A DNA stretch of 64,000 bases from CAVYUC01 sp963771595 (GTDB lineage: Bacteria; Bacteroidota; Bacteroidia; Bacteroidales; Prolixibacteraceae): the NCBI GenBank assembly GCA_963771595.1, contig CAVYUC010000012.1:483530-547529 (forward strand), read 5' to 3'. Every line of letters starts with the position of its first letter. Positions within the stretch are counted from its first letter, which is position 1. The notes beneath the pieces were generated by a model, which did not search any database, had not been told where the DNA came from, and saw nothing but the letters and a program-made list of their open reading frames with translations. Below, piece after piece: positions 17,401-26,778 of the stretch. Position numbers and translations under genes: made by a program.

Positions 17401-18717
17401 ATGTCGAAATTTGAAATTGTAATGCCTAAACTGGGGGAAAGTATACAGGAAGGCACAATCACCAAATGGTTTGTCGAAGAAGGCGATACCATTGAAGAAG
17501 ATGATATGTTGTTTGAGGTGGCAACAGATAAAGTTGATTCTGAAATTCCTTCTCCGGTTGATGGAAAAGTGACAAAAATATTGTTCCCGGTTGACAGTCT
17601 GGTTCCGGTTGGCGAAGTTGTAGCTATATTAAATATGGGAGCGGAAGAAGATGCAGAAGTAGTTCCGGAAACGGAAAAAGAGGAACTTCAGGCGGAAAAA
17701 GCAAATGTGGAAATTGAAGAACCGGAAGAAAAAACAGCTGTCGGCAGCAGAAAATTATCGAATCGTTTTTATTCGCCTTTGGTAAGAACAATTGCCAAAG
17801 AGGAAAACATTTCAGTCGAAGAATTGGAAACAATAGAAGGATCGGGAGCCAACGGACGGGTTCAGAAAAAGGATATTCTGGATTATATCGAAAACAGAGC
17901 AACTAAAAGCAAAACCGAATCGCGTAAAACAGAAGAAACAACAGCATCGGGAGCTCCGTTTTTTGAAACCAAAAAATCGTCGGCACCGGCACCAGTATCT
18001 ATGGGAGCAGAAGATCAAATTGTTGAGATGGGCAGGGTGCGCAAATTAATTGCCGACCACATGGTAATGTCGAAGCAGGTTTCGCCACATGTTACTTCTG
18101 TTGTGGAGGCCGATGTTACAGAATTGGTTTTCTGGCGGAACAAAAACAAAGATGCTTTTCAAGATAAATACGGCGAAAAAATAACGTTCATGCCATTTTT
18201 TATAGAGGCTACAGCTGCAGCGTTAGCTGAGTTTCCGATGGTAAATGCTTCCGTTGACGGCGATAAAATTATTCTGAGAAAAAATATCAATATCGGTGTG
18301 GCAGTTGCCCGGCCCGATGGAAACCTGATTGTCCCGGTCATTAAAAATTCGGAACAGAAAAACATAGTTGGCTTAACAAAAGAAATGAATCGGCTGGCGG
18401 TTGCAGCACGCAATAATAAACTGGCAGCCGACGAAATTCAGGGCGGTACATTTACCATAACCAATTTTGGTTCGTTCCGGAATTTAATCGGAACTCCAAT
18501 TATCAACCAGCCGCAGGTGGCAATTCTGGCTACCGGAAGTATCGAGAAAAAACCGGCAGTAATGGAAACACCAACCGGAGATGCCATTGTTATCAGGCAC
18601 AAAATGTTTTTATCGCTTTCCTACGATCATCGTATTGTTGATGGAGCGCTTGGAGGTGCATTTCTCCGAAAAATTGCTGATAACCTGGAACAATTTGATT
18701 TAAACCGTTCAATTTAA
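17401..18717 (+). CDS. 2-oxoacid dehydrogenase E2 (dihydrolipoamide acyltransferase)
   Basis: 438 residues in canonical order: lipoyl domain (1-78; lipoyl-lysine Lys44 in VATDKVDSE), an Ala/Pro/Glu-rich linker, the peripheral-subunit-binding domain (about 122-160; YSPLVRTIAKEENIS, GSGANGRVQKKDI), and the catalytic domain with the active-site motif SYDHRIVDGALGG. It transfers the acyl group from E1 to CoA. One lipoyl domain and the E1 partner immediately downstream point to a branched-chain or pyruvate-type complex. An E3 gene is not in the window. Only 8 bases separate it from E1. Confidence 0.93.
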   Translation: MSKFEIVMPKLGESIQEGTITKWFVEEGDTIEEDDMLFEVATDKVDSEIPSPVDGKVTKILFPVDSLVPVGEVVAILNMGAEEDAEVVPETEKEELQAEKANVEIEEPEEKTAVGSRKLSNRFYSPLVRTIAKEENISVEELETIEGSGANGRVQKKDILDYIENRATKSKTESRKTEETTASGAPFFETKKSSAPAPVSMGAEDQIVEMGRVRKLIADHMVMSKQVSPHVTSVVEADVTELVFWRNKNKDAFQDKYGEKITFMPFFIEATAAALAEFPMVNASVDGDKIILRKNINIGVAVARPDGNLIVPVIKNSEQKNIVGLTKEMNRLAVAARNNKLAADEIQGGTFTITNFGSFRNLIGTPIINQPQVAILATGSIEKKPAVMETPTGDAIVIRHKMFLSLSYDHRIVDGALGGAFLRKIADNLEQFDLNRSI

Positions 18718-18725
18718 AGTTTAAT

Positions 18726-20774
18726 ATGAAAGAAATAGAGATACCAAAAATTTATTCCATTAAAAAAACTCCAAAAGAAACACTTGAAAAATGGTATAGA
18801 TTGATGACCATTGGAAGGGCCATTGACAATAAAGCGCCCAATTATTTAAAACAAGCCATTGGTTGGTCGTATCATGCACCTTATGCCGGGCACGATGGAA
18901 TTCAACTGGCAGTAGGACAGCATTTTGAAAAAAAGAAAGACCATCTGTTTTTGTATTACCGCGACATGTTATCTGCACTTTCGGCCGGAATGACCGCTGA
19001 AGAGATAATTCTTAACGGAATTTCAAAAGCAACGGATCCATCCAGCGGCGGAAGGCACATGTCGAACCACCTGGCAAAACCGGAATGGAACATTCACACG
19101 GTTTCCTCATCAACCGGAAATCATACCTTGCACGCAGTGGGTGTTGCCAGAGCTATTAAATATTATGGCGAAAAGGCAGTGGCAATCAGCGGACAGGGAG
19201 AATCATCGGTTAGTGAAGGTTATGTTTATGAAGCATTTAACGGCGCCGACAAAGAAAAATTACCTGTAGTTTTTGTTGTTCAGGATAATGGATATGGAAT
19301 TTCTGTTCCGAAAAAAGATCAAACCGCACAACGAAAAGTGGCCAATAATTTTACCGGATTCAAAAACCTGCGGATAATGCACTGCAACGGTAAAGATGTT
19401 TTTGATTCGATGAACGCCATGGCCGAAGCAAAACGAATTGCGATCGAAGAATCTATGCCGGTTGTTTTGCAGGCTAATTGTATCCGGATGCTTTCTCATT
19501 CCAATTCGGATGATCATTTGTTGTATCGCAGTGAAACCGAAAGAAATTATGTTGAACAGTACGATCCGCTGGCAAAATTCAGACGGTTATTGATCCGGTA
19601 CAAACGTTTTTCGGAAGAAGAAATTCTGGCTATTGAAGAAGAAACAAAACAAATTATAAAGGATGCACACAAGGCGGCATTGCAAGCGCCCGATCCTTCA
19701 CCGGATTCCATTTACGATTTTGTTCTGCCCGAGCCTTATCCTGCAGAAAAATATCCTGAAGGAATTCACAGTCAGGAGGGAACAAAGAAAAAACTGATAA
19801 CCGCATTGAATGAAACTTTGAAAGCAGAGTTCAGGTTAAACCCGGATACTTTTATCTGGGGACAGGATATGGCCAATAAAGATAAAGGTGGAATTTTCAA
19901 CGTATCCAAAGGAATGCAACAGGAATTTGGCAAAAAAAGAGTGTTTAATGCACCAATTGCCGAGGATTTTATAATGGGAACCGCAAACGGAATGTCACGG
20001 TATAACGATAAAATCCGGGTTGTTGTGGAAGGCGCCGAATTTGCAGACTATTTTTGGCCGGCTATGGAACAGTATGTTGATACCAGCCACGATTACTGGC
20101 GCTCCAACGGAAAATTTTCACCAAACGTAGTCATCAGGCTCGCGTCCGGTGGATATATAGGCGGAGGAATGTATCATTCGCAGAATATCGAAGGGTCGTT
20201 GGTGGCAATTCCGGGAGTACGGATTGTTTACCCGTCGTTTGCCGACGATGCAGCAGGTTTGTTGCGCACTGCCATCCGCTCGCGGGGCTTAACCATGTTT
20301 ATGGAACCCAAGGCTTTATACCAGGATCCAAAAGCCGCAACTGTTGTTCCCGACGATTTTGAAGTGCCGTTTGGCAAGGCCCGCATCCGCAGAGAAGGTA
20401 CTGACCTTACTATTATTACTTACGGCAATACCACTCATTTAAGTTTAAAAGCTGCGGCAAAACTGGAGGAAGAAGGAGTGAATGTGGAAGTTATCGATTT
20501 ACGATCTTTAATTCCGCTGGATGAAGAGACCATTGCACAGTCGGTTAAAAAAACAAACAAAGTTTTGGTAGTGCACGAAGATAAAGTACATGGCGGTTTT
20601 GGTGGCGAAATCACTGCATTGATAGCCGATAAACTGTTCGAATTTCTTGATGCTCCGGTTAAACGTGTTGGTTCAACATTTACGCCGGTTGGATTCAATA
20701 AAATTCTGGAACAGGCTATTCTTCCCAACGCCGAAAAAATATACAATGCCGCAAAAGAATTAATCGTTTATTAA
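18726..20774 (+). CDS. 2-oxoacid dehydrogenase E1, alpha-beta fusion
   Basis: 682 residues in which both E1 subunits are joined in one chain. The alpha half (1-330) has the thiamine-diphosphate region GQGESSVSEGYVYEAF and VVQDNGYGIS, and the phosphorylation-loop-like GGRHMSNH. The beta half (350-682) has FIWGQDMANKDKGG, NAPIAEDFIMGTANG and a transketolase C-terminal domain (VLVVHEDKVHGGFGGEI). It decarboxylates a 2-oxoacid and reductively acylates E2. The fused form is common in Bacteroidota. The substrate (branched-chain or pyruvate) cannot be settled from sequence alone. Confidence 0.92.
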   Translation: MKEIEIPKIYSIKKTPKETLEKWYRLMTIGRAIDNKAPNYLKQAIGWSYHAPYAGHDGIQLAVGQHFEKKKDHLFLYYRDMLSALSAGMTAEEIILNGISKATDPSSGGRHMSNHLAKPEWNIHTVSSSTGNHTLHAVGVARAIKYYGEKAVAISGQGESSVSEGYVYEAFNGADKEKLPVVFVVQDNGYGISVPKKDQTAQRKVANNFTGFKNLRIMHCNGKDVFDSMNAMAEAKRIAIEESMPVVLQANCIRMLSHSNSDDHLLYRSETERNYVEQYDPLAKFRRLLIRYKRFSEEEILAIEEETKQIIKDAHKAALQAPDPSPDSIYDFVLPEPYPAEKYPEGIHSQEGTKKKLITALNETLKAEFRLNPDTFIWGQDMANKDKGGIFNVSKGMQQEFGKKRVFNAPIAEDFIMGTANGMSRYNDKIRVVVEGAEFADYFWPAMEQYVDTSHDYWRSNGKFSPNVVIRLASGGYIGGGMYHSQNIEGSLVAIPGVRIVYPSFADDAAGLLRTAIRSRGLTMFMEPKALYQDPKAATVVPDDFEVPFGKARIRREGTDLTIITYGNTTHLSLKAAAKLEEEGVNVEVIDLRSLIPLDEETIAQSVKKTNKVLVVHEDKVHGGFGGEITALIADKLFEFLDAPVKRVGSTFTPVGFNKILEQAILPNAEKIYNAAKELIVY

Positions 20775-20786
20775 AAATTGCAGAAC

Positions 20787-21293
20787 ATGAGTAAAACAGC
20801 AATCATATACAGTTTTAATACACAAAAATCAAAAAAAGTTGCCGAAAAAATAATTGGGGAATTTGGAGAATCAAATATTGAAGTTGTTAATGCCGAGGAG
20901 CTTTCAAAAGAAGTTTTCGAAAAATATGATAATTTTATTTTAAGCGCTCCAACCTGGTTCGATGGCGAACTTCCGAATTATTGGGATGAATTTGTTCCTG
21001 ATTTGGAAGAAATGGATTTGGCAAAAAAAACATTTGCGGTTTATGGTTTGGGCGATCAAAAAGGGTATCCCGAAAACTTTTGCGATGCCATTGGAATTCT
21101 GGTGGAAATAATCGAGGATTGTGGCGGAAAAGTTGTTGGGCATACTTCACTGGACGGGTACAATTACGAATCGTCGAAAGCCGAGCGCGGAAACGAATTT
21201 GTTGGTTTGCCCCTTGATCAGGAAAACCAGGCACGGTTAACCGGCGAGAGGGTTAAGAAGTGGGTAGCACAGCTGAAAAAAGAATTTAAATAA
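20787..21293 (+). CDS. Flavodoxin
   Basis: 168 residues from ATG 20787 (MSKTAIIYSFNTQKSKKVAE). It has the flavodoxin fold with an FMN phosphate loop (YSFNTQKSK, slightly unlike the usual T-G-T), YDNFILSAPTWFDGELPNYWD around the first aromatic FMN contact, and VYGLGDQKGYPENFCDAIG around the second. It is a small electron carrier. It lies 13 bases behind the E1 gene and ahead of a terminator, which puts it in the E2-E1 operon; a link to that complex through a ferredoxin/flavodoxin oxidoreductase is possible but not shown. Confidence 0.9.
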   Translation: MSKTAIIYSFNTQKSKKVAEKIIGEFGESNIEVVNAEELSKEVFEKYDNFILSAPTWFDGELPNYWDEFVPDLEEMDLAKKTFAVYGLGDQKGYPENFCDAIGILVEIIEDCGGKVVGHTSLDGYNYESSKAERGNEFVGLPLDQENQARLTGERVKKWVAQLKKEFK

Positions 21294-21317
21294 TATTTTG
21301 TTATTAATTAATTGGAT

Positions 21318-21358
21318 AAGAGCTGTTTGTCGTTTGGCAAATGGCTTTTTTATTTTTT
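21318..21358 (+). terminator. Terminator of the E2-E1-flavodoxin operon
   Basis: AGCTGTTTG (21321-21329) pairs with CAAATGGCT (21338-21346) using two G-U pairs, followed by a T-rich tail. Confidence 0.8.
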
Positions 21359-21887
21359 GAATTATTTGGTGGAGAAATCAGTTGGATTTGGCTGTGACGA
21401 AGAGGCAGTGCTGCCGATCAGCAAAAATTAATTACGAAAAAGCTAAAAACAGGGGAGTGCGTATAAAAACACAACTTCCCAAGGAAAGAAAAGTGACATA
21501 CAATTTTATGAAGGAAGCGGAACAAAAACCAAAATAAGAAGCAAGTCAAAATTATACGTTACTGTTAAAACAGATTAAAATTGATTAAGCGAATTGTTGA
21601 AACATCCTCATAATAAGCAGTATGTACATTTGTATAATATAAATTTTACATTTGTTTTGTTGGTTGTAAGCTGTATTTCTTTGCATTGTTTTGATAATTT
21701 AAATGAACAGGAAACCTGTAGATGAATGGATGAAGGATAATCGGTTGATTATTGTTAAGCAGAATTTTTTATGAAGGTAAAAAGGATTATATTATCTCAA
21801 TCAATATTCAATTTAAATGTGGTTTAGTTTTCAAATAACTTTTAATGATTAATTTTGTGCCTTTTAAAAATCTAAAAAAATAGAGAA
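21359..21887 (+). other. Intergenic region with two TACATTTG elements
   Basis: About 530 bases without a gene. TACATTTG occurs at 21625-21632 and 21647-21654, each a perfect -7 element, but convincing -33 partners are missing. Small dyads ACAGG-AAA-CCTGT and ATAATC-GGTT-GATTAT follow. A third -7 element, TAATTTTG at 21850-21857, is best placed for pyrG. Confidence 0.5.
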
Positions 21888-23507
21888 TTGTCTGAAACAA
21901 GATACATATTCGTTACCGGTGGAGTTACTTCATCGCTTGGAAAAGGTATTTTGGCAGCTTCGCTGGCCAAACTGCTTCAATCGCGCGGTTATAATGTAAC
22001 TATCCAAAAACTGGATCCTTATATTAATGTAGATCCGGGCACACTGAACCCTTATGAACACGGTGAATGTTTCGTTACCGAAGACGGCGCCGAAACAGAC
22101 CTCGATCTTGGTCATTACGAACGGTTTCTGAATACGGCAACATCGCAGGCCAACAATGTAACCACCGGCAGGATTTACCAGTCGGTAATCAGCAAGGAAC
22201 GCCGCGGCGATTATCTTGGAAAAACGGTGCAGATAATTCCTCACATTACCGACGAAATCAAACGAAAAATAAAAGTGCTGGGCTCAAAAGGGAAATACGA
22301 TATTGTAATAACCGAAATCGGCGGCACTGTTGGCGACATTGAATCTTTACCGTACATAGAATCCGTGCGTCAGTTAAAAAGGGAATTGGGTTCGCATGCT
22401 CTTGTTATTCATCTTACTCTTGTGCCATATCTGGCTGCTACCGGCGAGTTAAAAACCAAACCCACGCAGCATTCGGTAAAACAGTTGCTTGAGGCCGGGA
22501 TTCAACCCGATATTCTTGTATTACGCACCGAACACGACATCGATAAAACCATCAGGGAAAAGGTTGCTTTATTTTGCAACGTTGATATTGACGCTGTAAT
22601 TCAGTCAATTAATGTATCCACCATTTATGAGGTTCCGCTGAAAATGCTGGAAGAAAAGCTGGACATTATCGCCATGAAAAAGCTGGGATTGCAGATAAAT
22701 GAGATTAATGATTTATCGTCGTGGAATAACTTTTTAATGCGGCTGAAAAATCCTGAATTTGAGGTAAATATTGGTCTTATCGGTAAATATGTTGAATTAC
22801 ACGATGCTTATAAATCCATTGCCGAAGCCTTAATTCATGCCGGTTCCGAAAATCTGTGCAATGTAAATATTCAATGGATTCATTCCGAATCGCTGAAACC
22901 TGATAATTATACGCAGAAACTTTCCGGGCTCAACGGAATAATTGTAGCGCCCGGTTTTGGTCACCGCGGTATGGAAGGGAAGGGGCTTGCCGTCAAATAT
23001 GCCCGCGAAACCAATACATCGTATCTTGGAATTTGTTTGGGAATGCAGGTGGCGGTAATTGAATTTGCACGAAATGTTTTAAAGCTTCAGGATGCAGATT
23101 CAACGGAGATGAATCCAAAAACGCCCTATCCGGTTATCGATTTAATGGAACACCAGAAAGGGATTACGGATTACGGCGGAACAATGCGTCTGGGAGCATA
23201 CGAATGCCGGATTGTCGAAAAAGATTCGAATGCCTGCAAGGCCTACAATAAATTAACAGTTTACGAAAGGCACCGGCACCGCTACGAATTTAACGATACT
23301 TTTCGCGAACAGTATGTGGAAGCAGGAATGATTCCGGTAGGGGTAAACCCTGAAACCGACCTGGTTGAAATCATCGAAATTCCGAAGCATAAATGGTTTG
23401 TGGGTGTGCAGTTTCATCCCGAATATCGCAGCACCGTTTTAAATCCCCATCCGCTGTTTGTCGATTTTATAAAAAGCACTTTAGAAGAAGAACGAAAAAA
23501 TGGATAG
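21888..23507 (+). CDS. pyrG: CTP synthase
   Basis: 539 residues. It starts at TTG (21888), the only start that gives the conserved N-terminus SETRYIFVTGGVTSSLGKGI; no ATG lies near. The synthetase domain (1-270) has the ATP loop GGVTSSLGKG and ITEIGGTVGDIES. The class I glutamine amidotransferase domain has the nucleophile Cys in YLGICLGMQ and the His-Glu pair in GVQFHPEYRS. It converts UTP to CTP with glutamine. The last base triplets overlap the start of yidC by 8 bases, a common Bacteroidota arrangement. Confidence 0.97.
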   Translation: MSETRYIFVTGGVTSSLGKGILAASLAKLLQSRGYNVTIQKLDPYINVDPGTLNPYEHGECFVTEDGAETDLDLGHYERFLNTATSQANNVTTGRIYQSVISKERRGDYLGKTVQIIPHITDEIKRKIKVLGSKGKYDIVITEIGGTVGDIESLPYIESVRQLKRELGSHALVIHLTLVPYLAATGELKTKPTQHSVKQLLEAGIQPDILVLRTEHDIDKTIREKVALFCNVDIDAVIQSINVSTIYEVPLKMLEEKLDIIAMKKLGLQINEINDLSSWNNFLMRLKNPEFEVNIGLIGKYVELHDAYKSIAEALIHAGSENLCNVNIQWIHSESLKPDNYTQKLSGLNGIIVAPGFGHRGMEGKGLAVKYARETNTSYLGICLGMQVAVIEFARNVLKLQDADSTEMNPKTPYPVIDLMEHQKGITDYGGTMRLGAYECRIVEKDSNACKAYNKLTVYERHRHRYEFNDTFREQYVEAGMIPVGVNPETDLVEIIEIPKHKWFVGVQFHPEYRSTVLNPHPLFVDFIKSTLEEERKNG

Positions 23508-25428
23508 AAATTCAATAATTGGAATCGTGATGATTTTCGCGATACTGGTCGTATTTTCAGTTATCAACCGGCCATCGCAGGAAGAGATTGAAGCAGCAAA
23601 ACACAGACGCGATTCCACTGCACAGGTTGAGGCTGTAAAATCAGCGCAACTGGAACAGGAACGGCAACAAAATTTGCAGAACGAAGGGAATGCAGCAGCG
23701 CCGGATTCTGCCGCGGAAGCAAACAATGTTCAGCAAAAAGCTAATCAGTTTGGCGCGTTCGGAAAAGCAGCAATTGGTGAAGAACAATTTTATACGCTGG
23801 AAAACAATATCGTTAAAATAACTTTTACCAACAAAGGCGGAAGAATTTATTCGGTAGAATTAAAAGATTACAAAACACATGATTCCCTGCCACTCATTCT
23901 TTTTGATGGCAACAATACTGAATTTGGCCTCAATTTCTTTTCCCAAAACCGCACTATTCAAACCGAACAGCTTTATTTCCAGACTTCAACACAGCAAAAA
24001 GATATTGTAGTTAACGGTCCGCCGGTTAAACGGGCGAATGAGGGCAAAATTAAATTCAACGAAGAAAATCCGGGTGGCACAGAATCCATTAATTTCCGCC
24101 TGGAACTGGCGCAGGGACAATATCTCGAATATGTTTACACCCTTCCGTATAATTCATATCTGGTTGATTTTGATATCAATATGCGGGGAATGAATAATTA
24201 TATCGCAACCAACCAGTCGTATCTGAATTTTAACTGGGCCATTGATGTGCCGCGCCAGGAAAGGCCTTCAAAGTTTGGTGAAGACCGCTACACCAACATT
24301 ACCTATAAATTTTTCGAAGATGATGTGGATAATCTTTCACAAAATAAATCGGATGAAGAAAGCCTGTCAACCCGCATAAAATGGATTGGCTTTAAACAGT
24401 TGTTTTTCAATTCAACCATTATTGCCGACGAATCTTTTCCGAATGCTTTTGTGCGTTCAACAAAACTGGAGGATGACCCAAAACATCTTTCCCGGTTTTA
24501 TGCCGAGATTGCTGTTCCCTATGGCGGAACGGCCAATGAGCAGGTTGGAATGCAGTTTTATTTTGGCCCCAATCATTATCAAACCTTGAAACAATACAGC
24601 GATTTAAACCTGGAGCGCATGGTTTATCTCGGATATGCCATTGTAAGGCCGGTGAATAAATACCTGATTATTCCGGTATTCAACTTCCTCCGCAGATATA
24701 TCAGTAATTTTGGAATAATCATTCTGTTGCTCACAGTTTTCATAAAAACACTGTTGTTTCCGTTTACCTACAAATCGTATACATCGCAGGCAAAAATGCG
24801 CGCATTGAAACCTGAGATTGATGAATTGAACAGTAAATTCGGGAAAGACAAGCCCATGGAAAAGCAGCAGGCAACCATGGCATTGTACAAAAAAGCGGGC
24901 GTAAATCCAATGGGAGGATGTTTGCCCATGTTGTTGCAATTCCCGATATTAATAGCCATGTTCTTTTTCTTTCCAACGTCGATTGAGCTGCGGCAGGAAA
25001 GTTTTTTGTGGGCACACGATTTATCCACCTACGATTCTATTCTGAATCTTCCTTTTAGCATCCCGTTTTATGGCGACCATGTGAGTTTGTTTGTTCTTTT
25101 AATGACCATTACCACCATTATTTCGACCAAAATGAACCAGCAGGCAACTGCCAGTCAGGGCATGCCGGGAATGCAAACCATGATGTACCTGATGCCAATT
25201 ATGTTCCTTTTTATTCTGAATAATTACTCTGCAGGTTTGAGTTATTACTATTTTCTGGCCAATGTTATTACCATCGGTCAAACCTATTTAATCCGTTCAT
25301 TTATTGATGAAGATAAAATAAGGGCACAACTGCAGGTGAATAAGAAGAAGACCGTTAAAAAATCGAAATTTCAGAAGCGGCTCGAAGACATGGCCAAACA
25401 GCGGGGAGTGCAGTTACCAAAAAAATAA
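23500..25428 (+). CDS. yidC: Membrane protein insertase YidC
   Basis: 642 residues. An N-terminal membrane anchor (about 5-23) is followed by a Gln/Ala-rich linker, a large periplasmic beta-sandwich domain (about 85-370), and the conserved 60 kDa inner-membrane core (about 385-610). The core has FIKTLLFPFTYKSY, the cytoplasmic helical hairpin LNSKFGKDKPMEKQQATM, and NPMGGCLPMLLQFPILIAMF. The C-terminus is Lys-rich, as is usual for ribosome contact. It inserts inner-membrane proteins alone or with SecYEG. It is coupled to pyrG by overlap and followed by a terminator. Confidence 0.97.
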   Translation: MDRNSIIGIVMIFAILVVFSVINRPSQEEIEAAKHRRDSTAQVEAVKSAQLEQERQQNLQNEGNAAAPDSAAEANNVQQKANQFGAFGKAAIGEEQFYTLENNIVKITFTNKGGRIYSVELKDYKTHDSLPLILFDGNNTEFGLNFFSQNRTIQTEQLYFQTSTQQKDIVVNGPPVKRANEGKIKFNEENPGGTESINFRLELAQGQYLEYVYTLPYNSYLVDFDINMRGMNNYIATNQSYLNFNWAIDVPRQERPSKFGEDRYTNITYKFFEDDVDNLSQNKSDEESLSTRIKWIGFKQLFFNSTIIADESFPNAFVRSTKLEDDPKHLSRFYAEIAVPYGGTANEQVGMQFYFGPNHYQTLKQYSDLNLERMVYLGYAIVRPVNKYLIIPVFNFLRRYISNFGIIILLLTVFIKTLLFPFTYKSYTSQAKMRALKPEIDELNSKFGKDKPMEKQQATMALYKKAGVNPMGGCLPMLLQFPILIAMFFFFPTSIELRQESFLWAHDLSTYDSILNLPFSIPFYGDHVSLFVLLMTITTIISTKMNQQATASQGMPGMQTMMYLMPIMFLFILNNYSAGLSYYYFLANVITIGQTYLIRSFIDEDKIRAQLQVNKKKTVKKSKFQKRLEDMAKQRGVQLPKK

Positions 25429-25449
25429 TGTGAAAAGATAATAATGAGA

Positions 25450-25476
25450 ATGCCGGTTTTATGCCGGCATTTTTTT
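25450..25476 (+). terminator. Terminator of the pyrG-yidC operon
   Basis: ATGCCGG (25450-25456), loop of 7, CCGGCAT (25464-25470), then seven Ts. The 320 bases after it up to the next gene hold no recognisable feature. Confidence 0.9.
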
Positions 25477-25796
25477 AGTGAATAAACTGAAGTACAAAAT
25501 ACCTGTTTTTCTAAAATTGGACTCATTTAAGAACTGCTGGGTTTCATACTTTTTATGATTTCGTTTTTACCGGCATCTGTGCAGTGGGAGCGAAATTTTC
25601 AAATAGGAATTTACTACACATTCAAAAAAAATTAAGCTTCAGGTTATTGGAACACTGTTGATATTCCTGGAATGAATATGAACGTTGGCCTGAATTAAAT
25701 TCTTCTTTTTCAAATATCCCGTTAAACGTTTTATGTTTTTTATTGTCGAATGTCTGTTTTAGTGGCTTTGAAGTAAAAACATTTAAAATTTTAATT

Positions 25797-26183
25797 ATGA
25801 AAAGAATTGGATTATTGTTGGCCGCACTAATACTGGGAACAACAGCAATTATGGCTCAACCCGGTGGACAAAGAAATTTTGATCCGGAAGAAATGGCGAA
25901 ACGCCAGACAGCGCAGCTTAAGGAAGCGCTTGATTTAAATCAGGACCAGGAGAAAAAAGTTTACGACCTGAACCTTGAAACAGGTAAGGAAATGAGAGCT
26001 TTGCGCGAAAAAAACCAGGGTGGTGGCTGGGAAGCCATGCGCGAAGACATGACTAAAATACGCGAAGGACAGGATAAAAAAATGAAGGCTATCCTGACAG
26101 ATGATCAGTGGGTAAAATACCAAAAATATCAGCAGGAACGAAGAGAAAGAAGAAGACAAGGCGGAGGATCCGGAGGGATGTAG
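25797..26183 (+). CDS. Small secreted Spy/DUF4890-like protein
   Basis: 128 residues from ATG 25797 (MKRIGLLLAALILGTTAIMAQ is a signal peptide of about 21 residues). The mature part is helical and highly charged, with AQLKEALDLNQDQEKKVYDL and MKAILTDDQWVKYQKYQQE, and ends in Arg- and Gly-rich repeats. The pattern 'LxLxxxQxxKxxxL ... LTxxQxxxY' is that of the periplasmic Spy/CpxP-like and DUF4890 families in Bacteroidota, which may act as small chaperones. It is alone between two terminators. Family assignment is likely; function is unproven. Confidence 0.82.
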   Translation: MKRIGLLLAALILGTTAIMAQPGGQRNFDPEEMAKRQTAQLKEALDLNQDQEKKVYDLNLETGKEMRALREKNQGGGWEAMREDMTKIREGQDKKMKAILTDDQWVKYQKYQQERRERRRQGGGSGGM

Positions 26184-26209
26184 ATTGTTTAATAGTTAGA
26201 TTAGTTAGG

Positions 26210-26241
26210 GGGTTTGCAAATTATTGTAAACCCTTTTTTTT
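26210..26241 (+). terminator. Terminator between the Spy-like gene and ribH
   Basis: GGGTTTGCAA (26210-26219) pairs with TTGTAAACCC (26224-26233), one G-U, with eight Ts behind. It reaches the 3' end of the convergent ribH. Confidence 0.9.
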
Positions 26242-26725
26242 ATAAGAATGAATTTTTCAGGTGAACCATTTTTATTGCAGTAACTGCCGCTTCATCGCCT
26301 TTGTTGCCGAGTTTTCCACCTGCCCGGTCTTTCGCCTGTTGTTCGTTATCGGTGGTTAAAACGCCAAAAATAAAAGGCTTGTTGTACTTTAGGTTTAATT
26401 CAACTGTACCTTTGGTAACACCTTCACAAATGTAATCGAAGTGGCGGGTTTCGCCCTGAATGACACAACCCAGAAGAATCACAGCATCCACATTTTCCAT
26501 TTCTGCAAAATACTGTCCGCCAAGCGGCAATTCAAATGTCCCGGGGACATACTTCAGCAGAATGTTCTCTTCTGTTGCCCCATGTCTTTTTAAAGTGCTT
26601 AAAGCTCCATCGGCAAGGGCAGTTGTTATTTCGAAATTCCACTCAGCCACAACAACGCCAAACCGCATTTTTTCTGCCGAAGGAATAGAATGTACATCGT
26701 AATGAGAAAGATCTTTTGTTGCCAT
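26240..26725 (-). CDS. ribH: 6,7-dimethyl-8-ribityllumazine synthase
   Basis: 161 residues. All lumazine-synthase blocks are present: VAEWNFEIT (substrate Trp contact), VPGTFELPLG, GCVIQGETRHFDYICEG (with the catalytic His in RHFDYI), PFIFGVLTT, and AKDRAGGKLGNKGDEA. It joins the ribityl pyrimidine and the dihydroxybutanone phosphate in the penultimate step of riboflavin synthesis, as an icosahedral or pentameric enzyme. It lies behind the TPR gene on the minus strand but is separated from it by a terminator hairpin. Confidence 0.97.
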   Translation of the reverse strand: MATKDLSHYDVHSIPSAEKMRFGVVVAEWNFEITTALADGALSTLKRHGATEENILLKYVPGTFELPLGGQYFAEMENVDAVILLGCVIQGETRHFDYICEGVTKGTVELNLKYNKPFIFGVLTTDNEQQAKDRAGGKLGNKGDEAAVTAIKMVHLKNSFL

Positions 26726-26733
26726 ATTTTATC

Positions 26734-26763
26734 AATAAAAAACCCCTCGCAAGGGAGGGGTTT
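26734..26763 (-). terminator. Terminator between TPR gene and ribH
   Basis: AAACCCCTC (26740-26748) and GAGGGGTTT (26755-26763) form a 9 bp stem with a 6-base loop. On the minus strand it is followed by a T-rich run, so it can stop transcription leaving the TPR gene. Confidence 0.75.
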
Positions 26764-26778
26764 GGTTTATAATCTGAG

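Noticed and set aside
21625..21654. Two TACATTTG elements as promoters of a small RNA before pyrG
   Set aside because: No good -33 element at the right distance and no GC-rich terminator hairpin follows, so the evidence is too weak.
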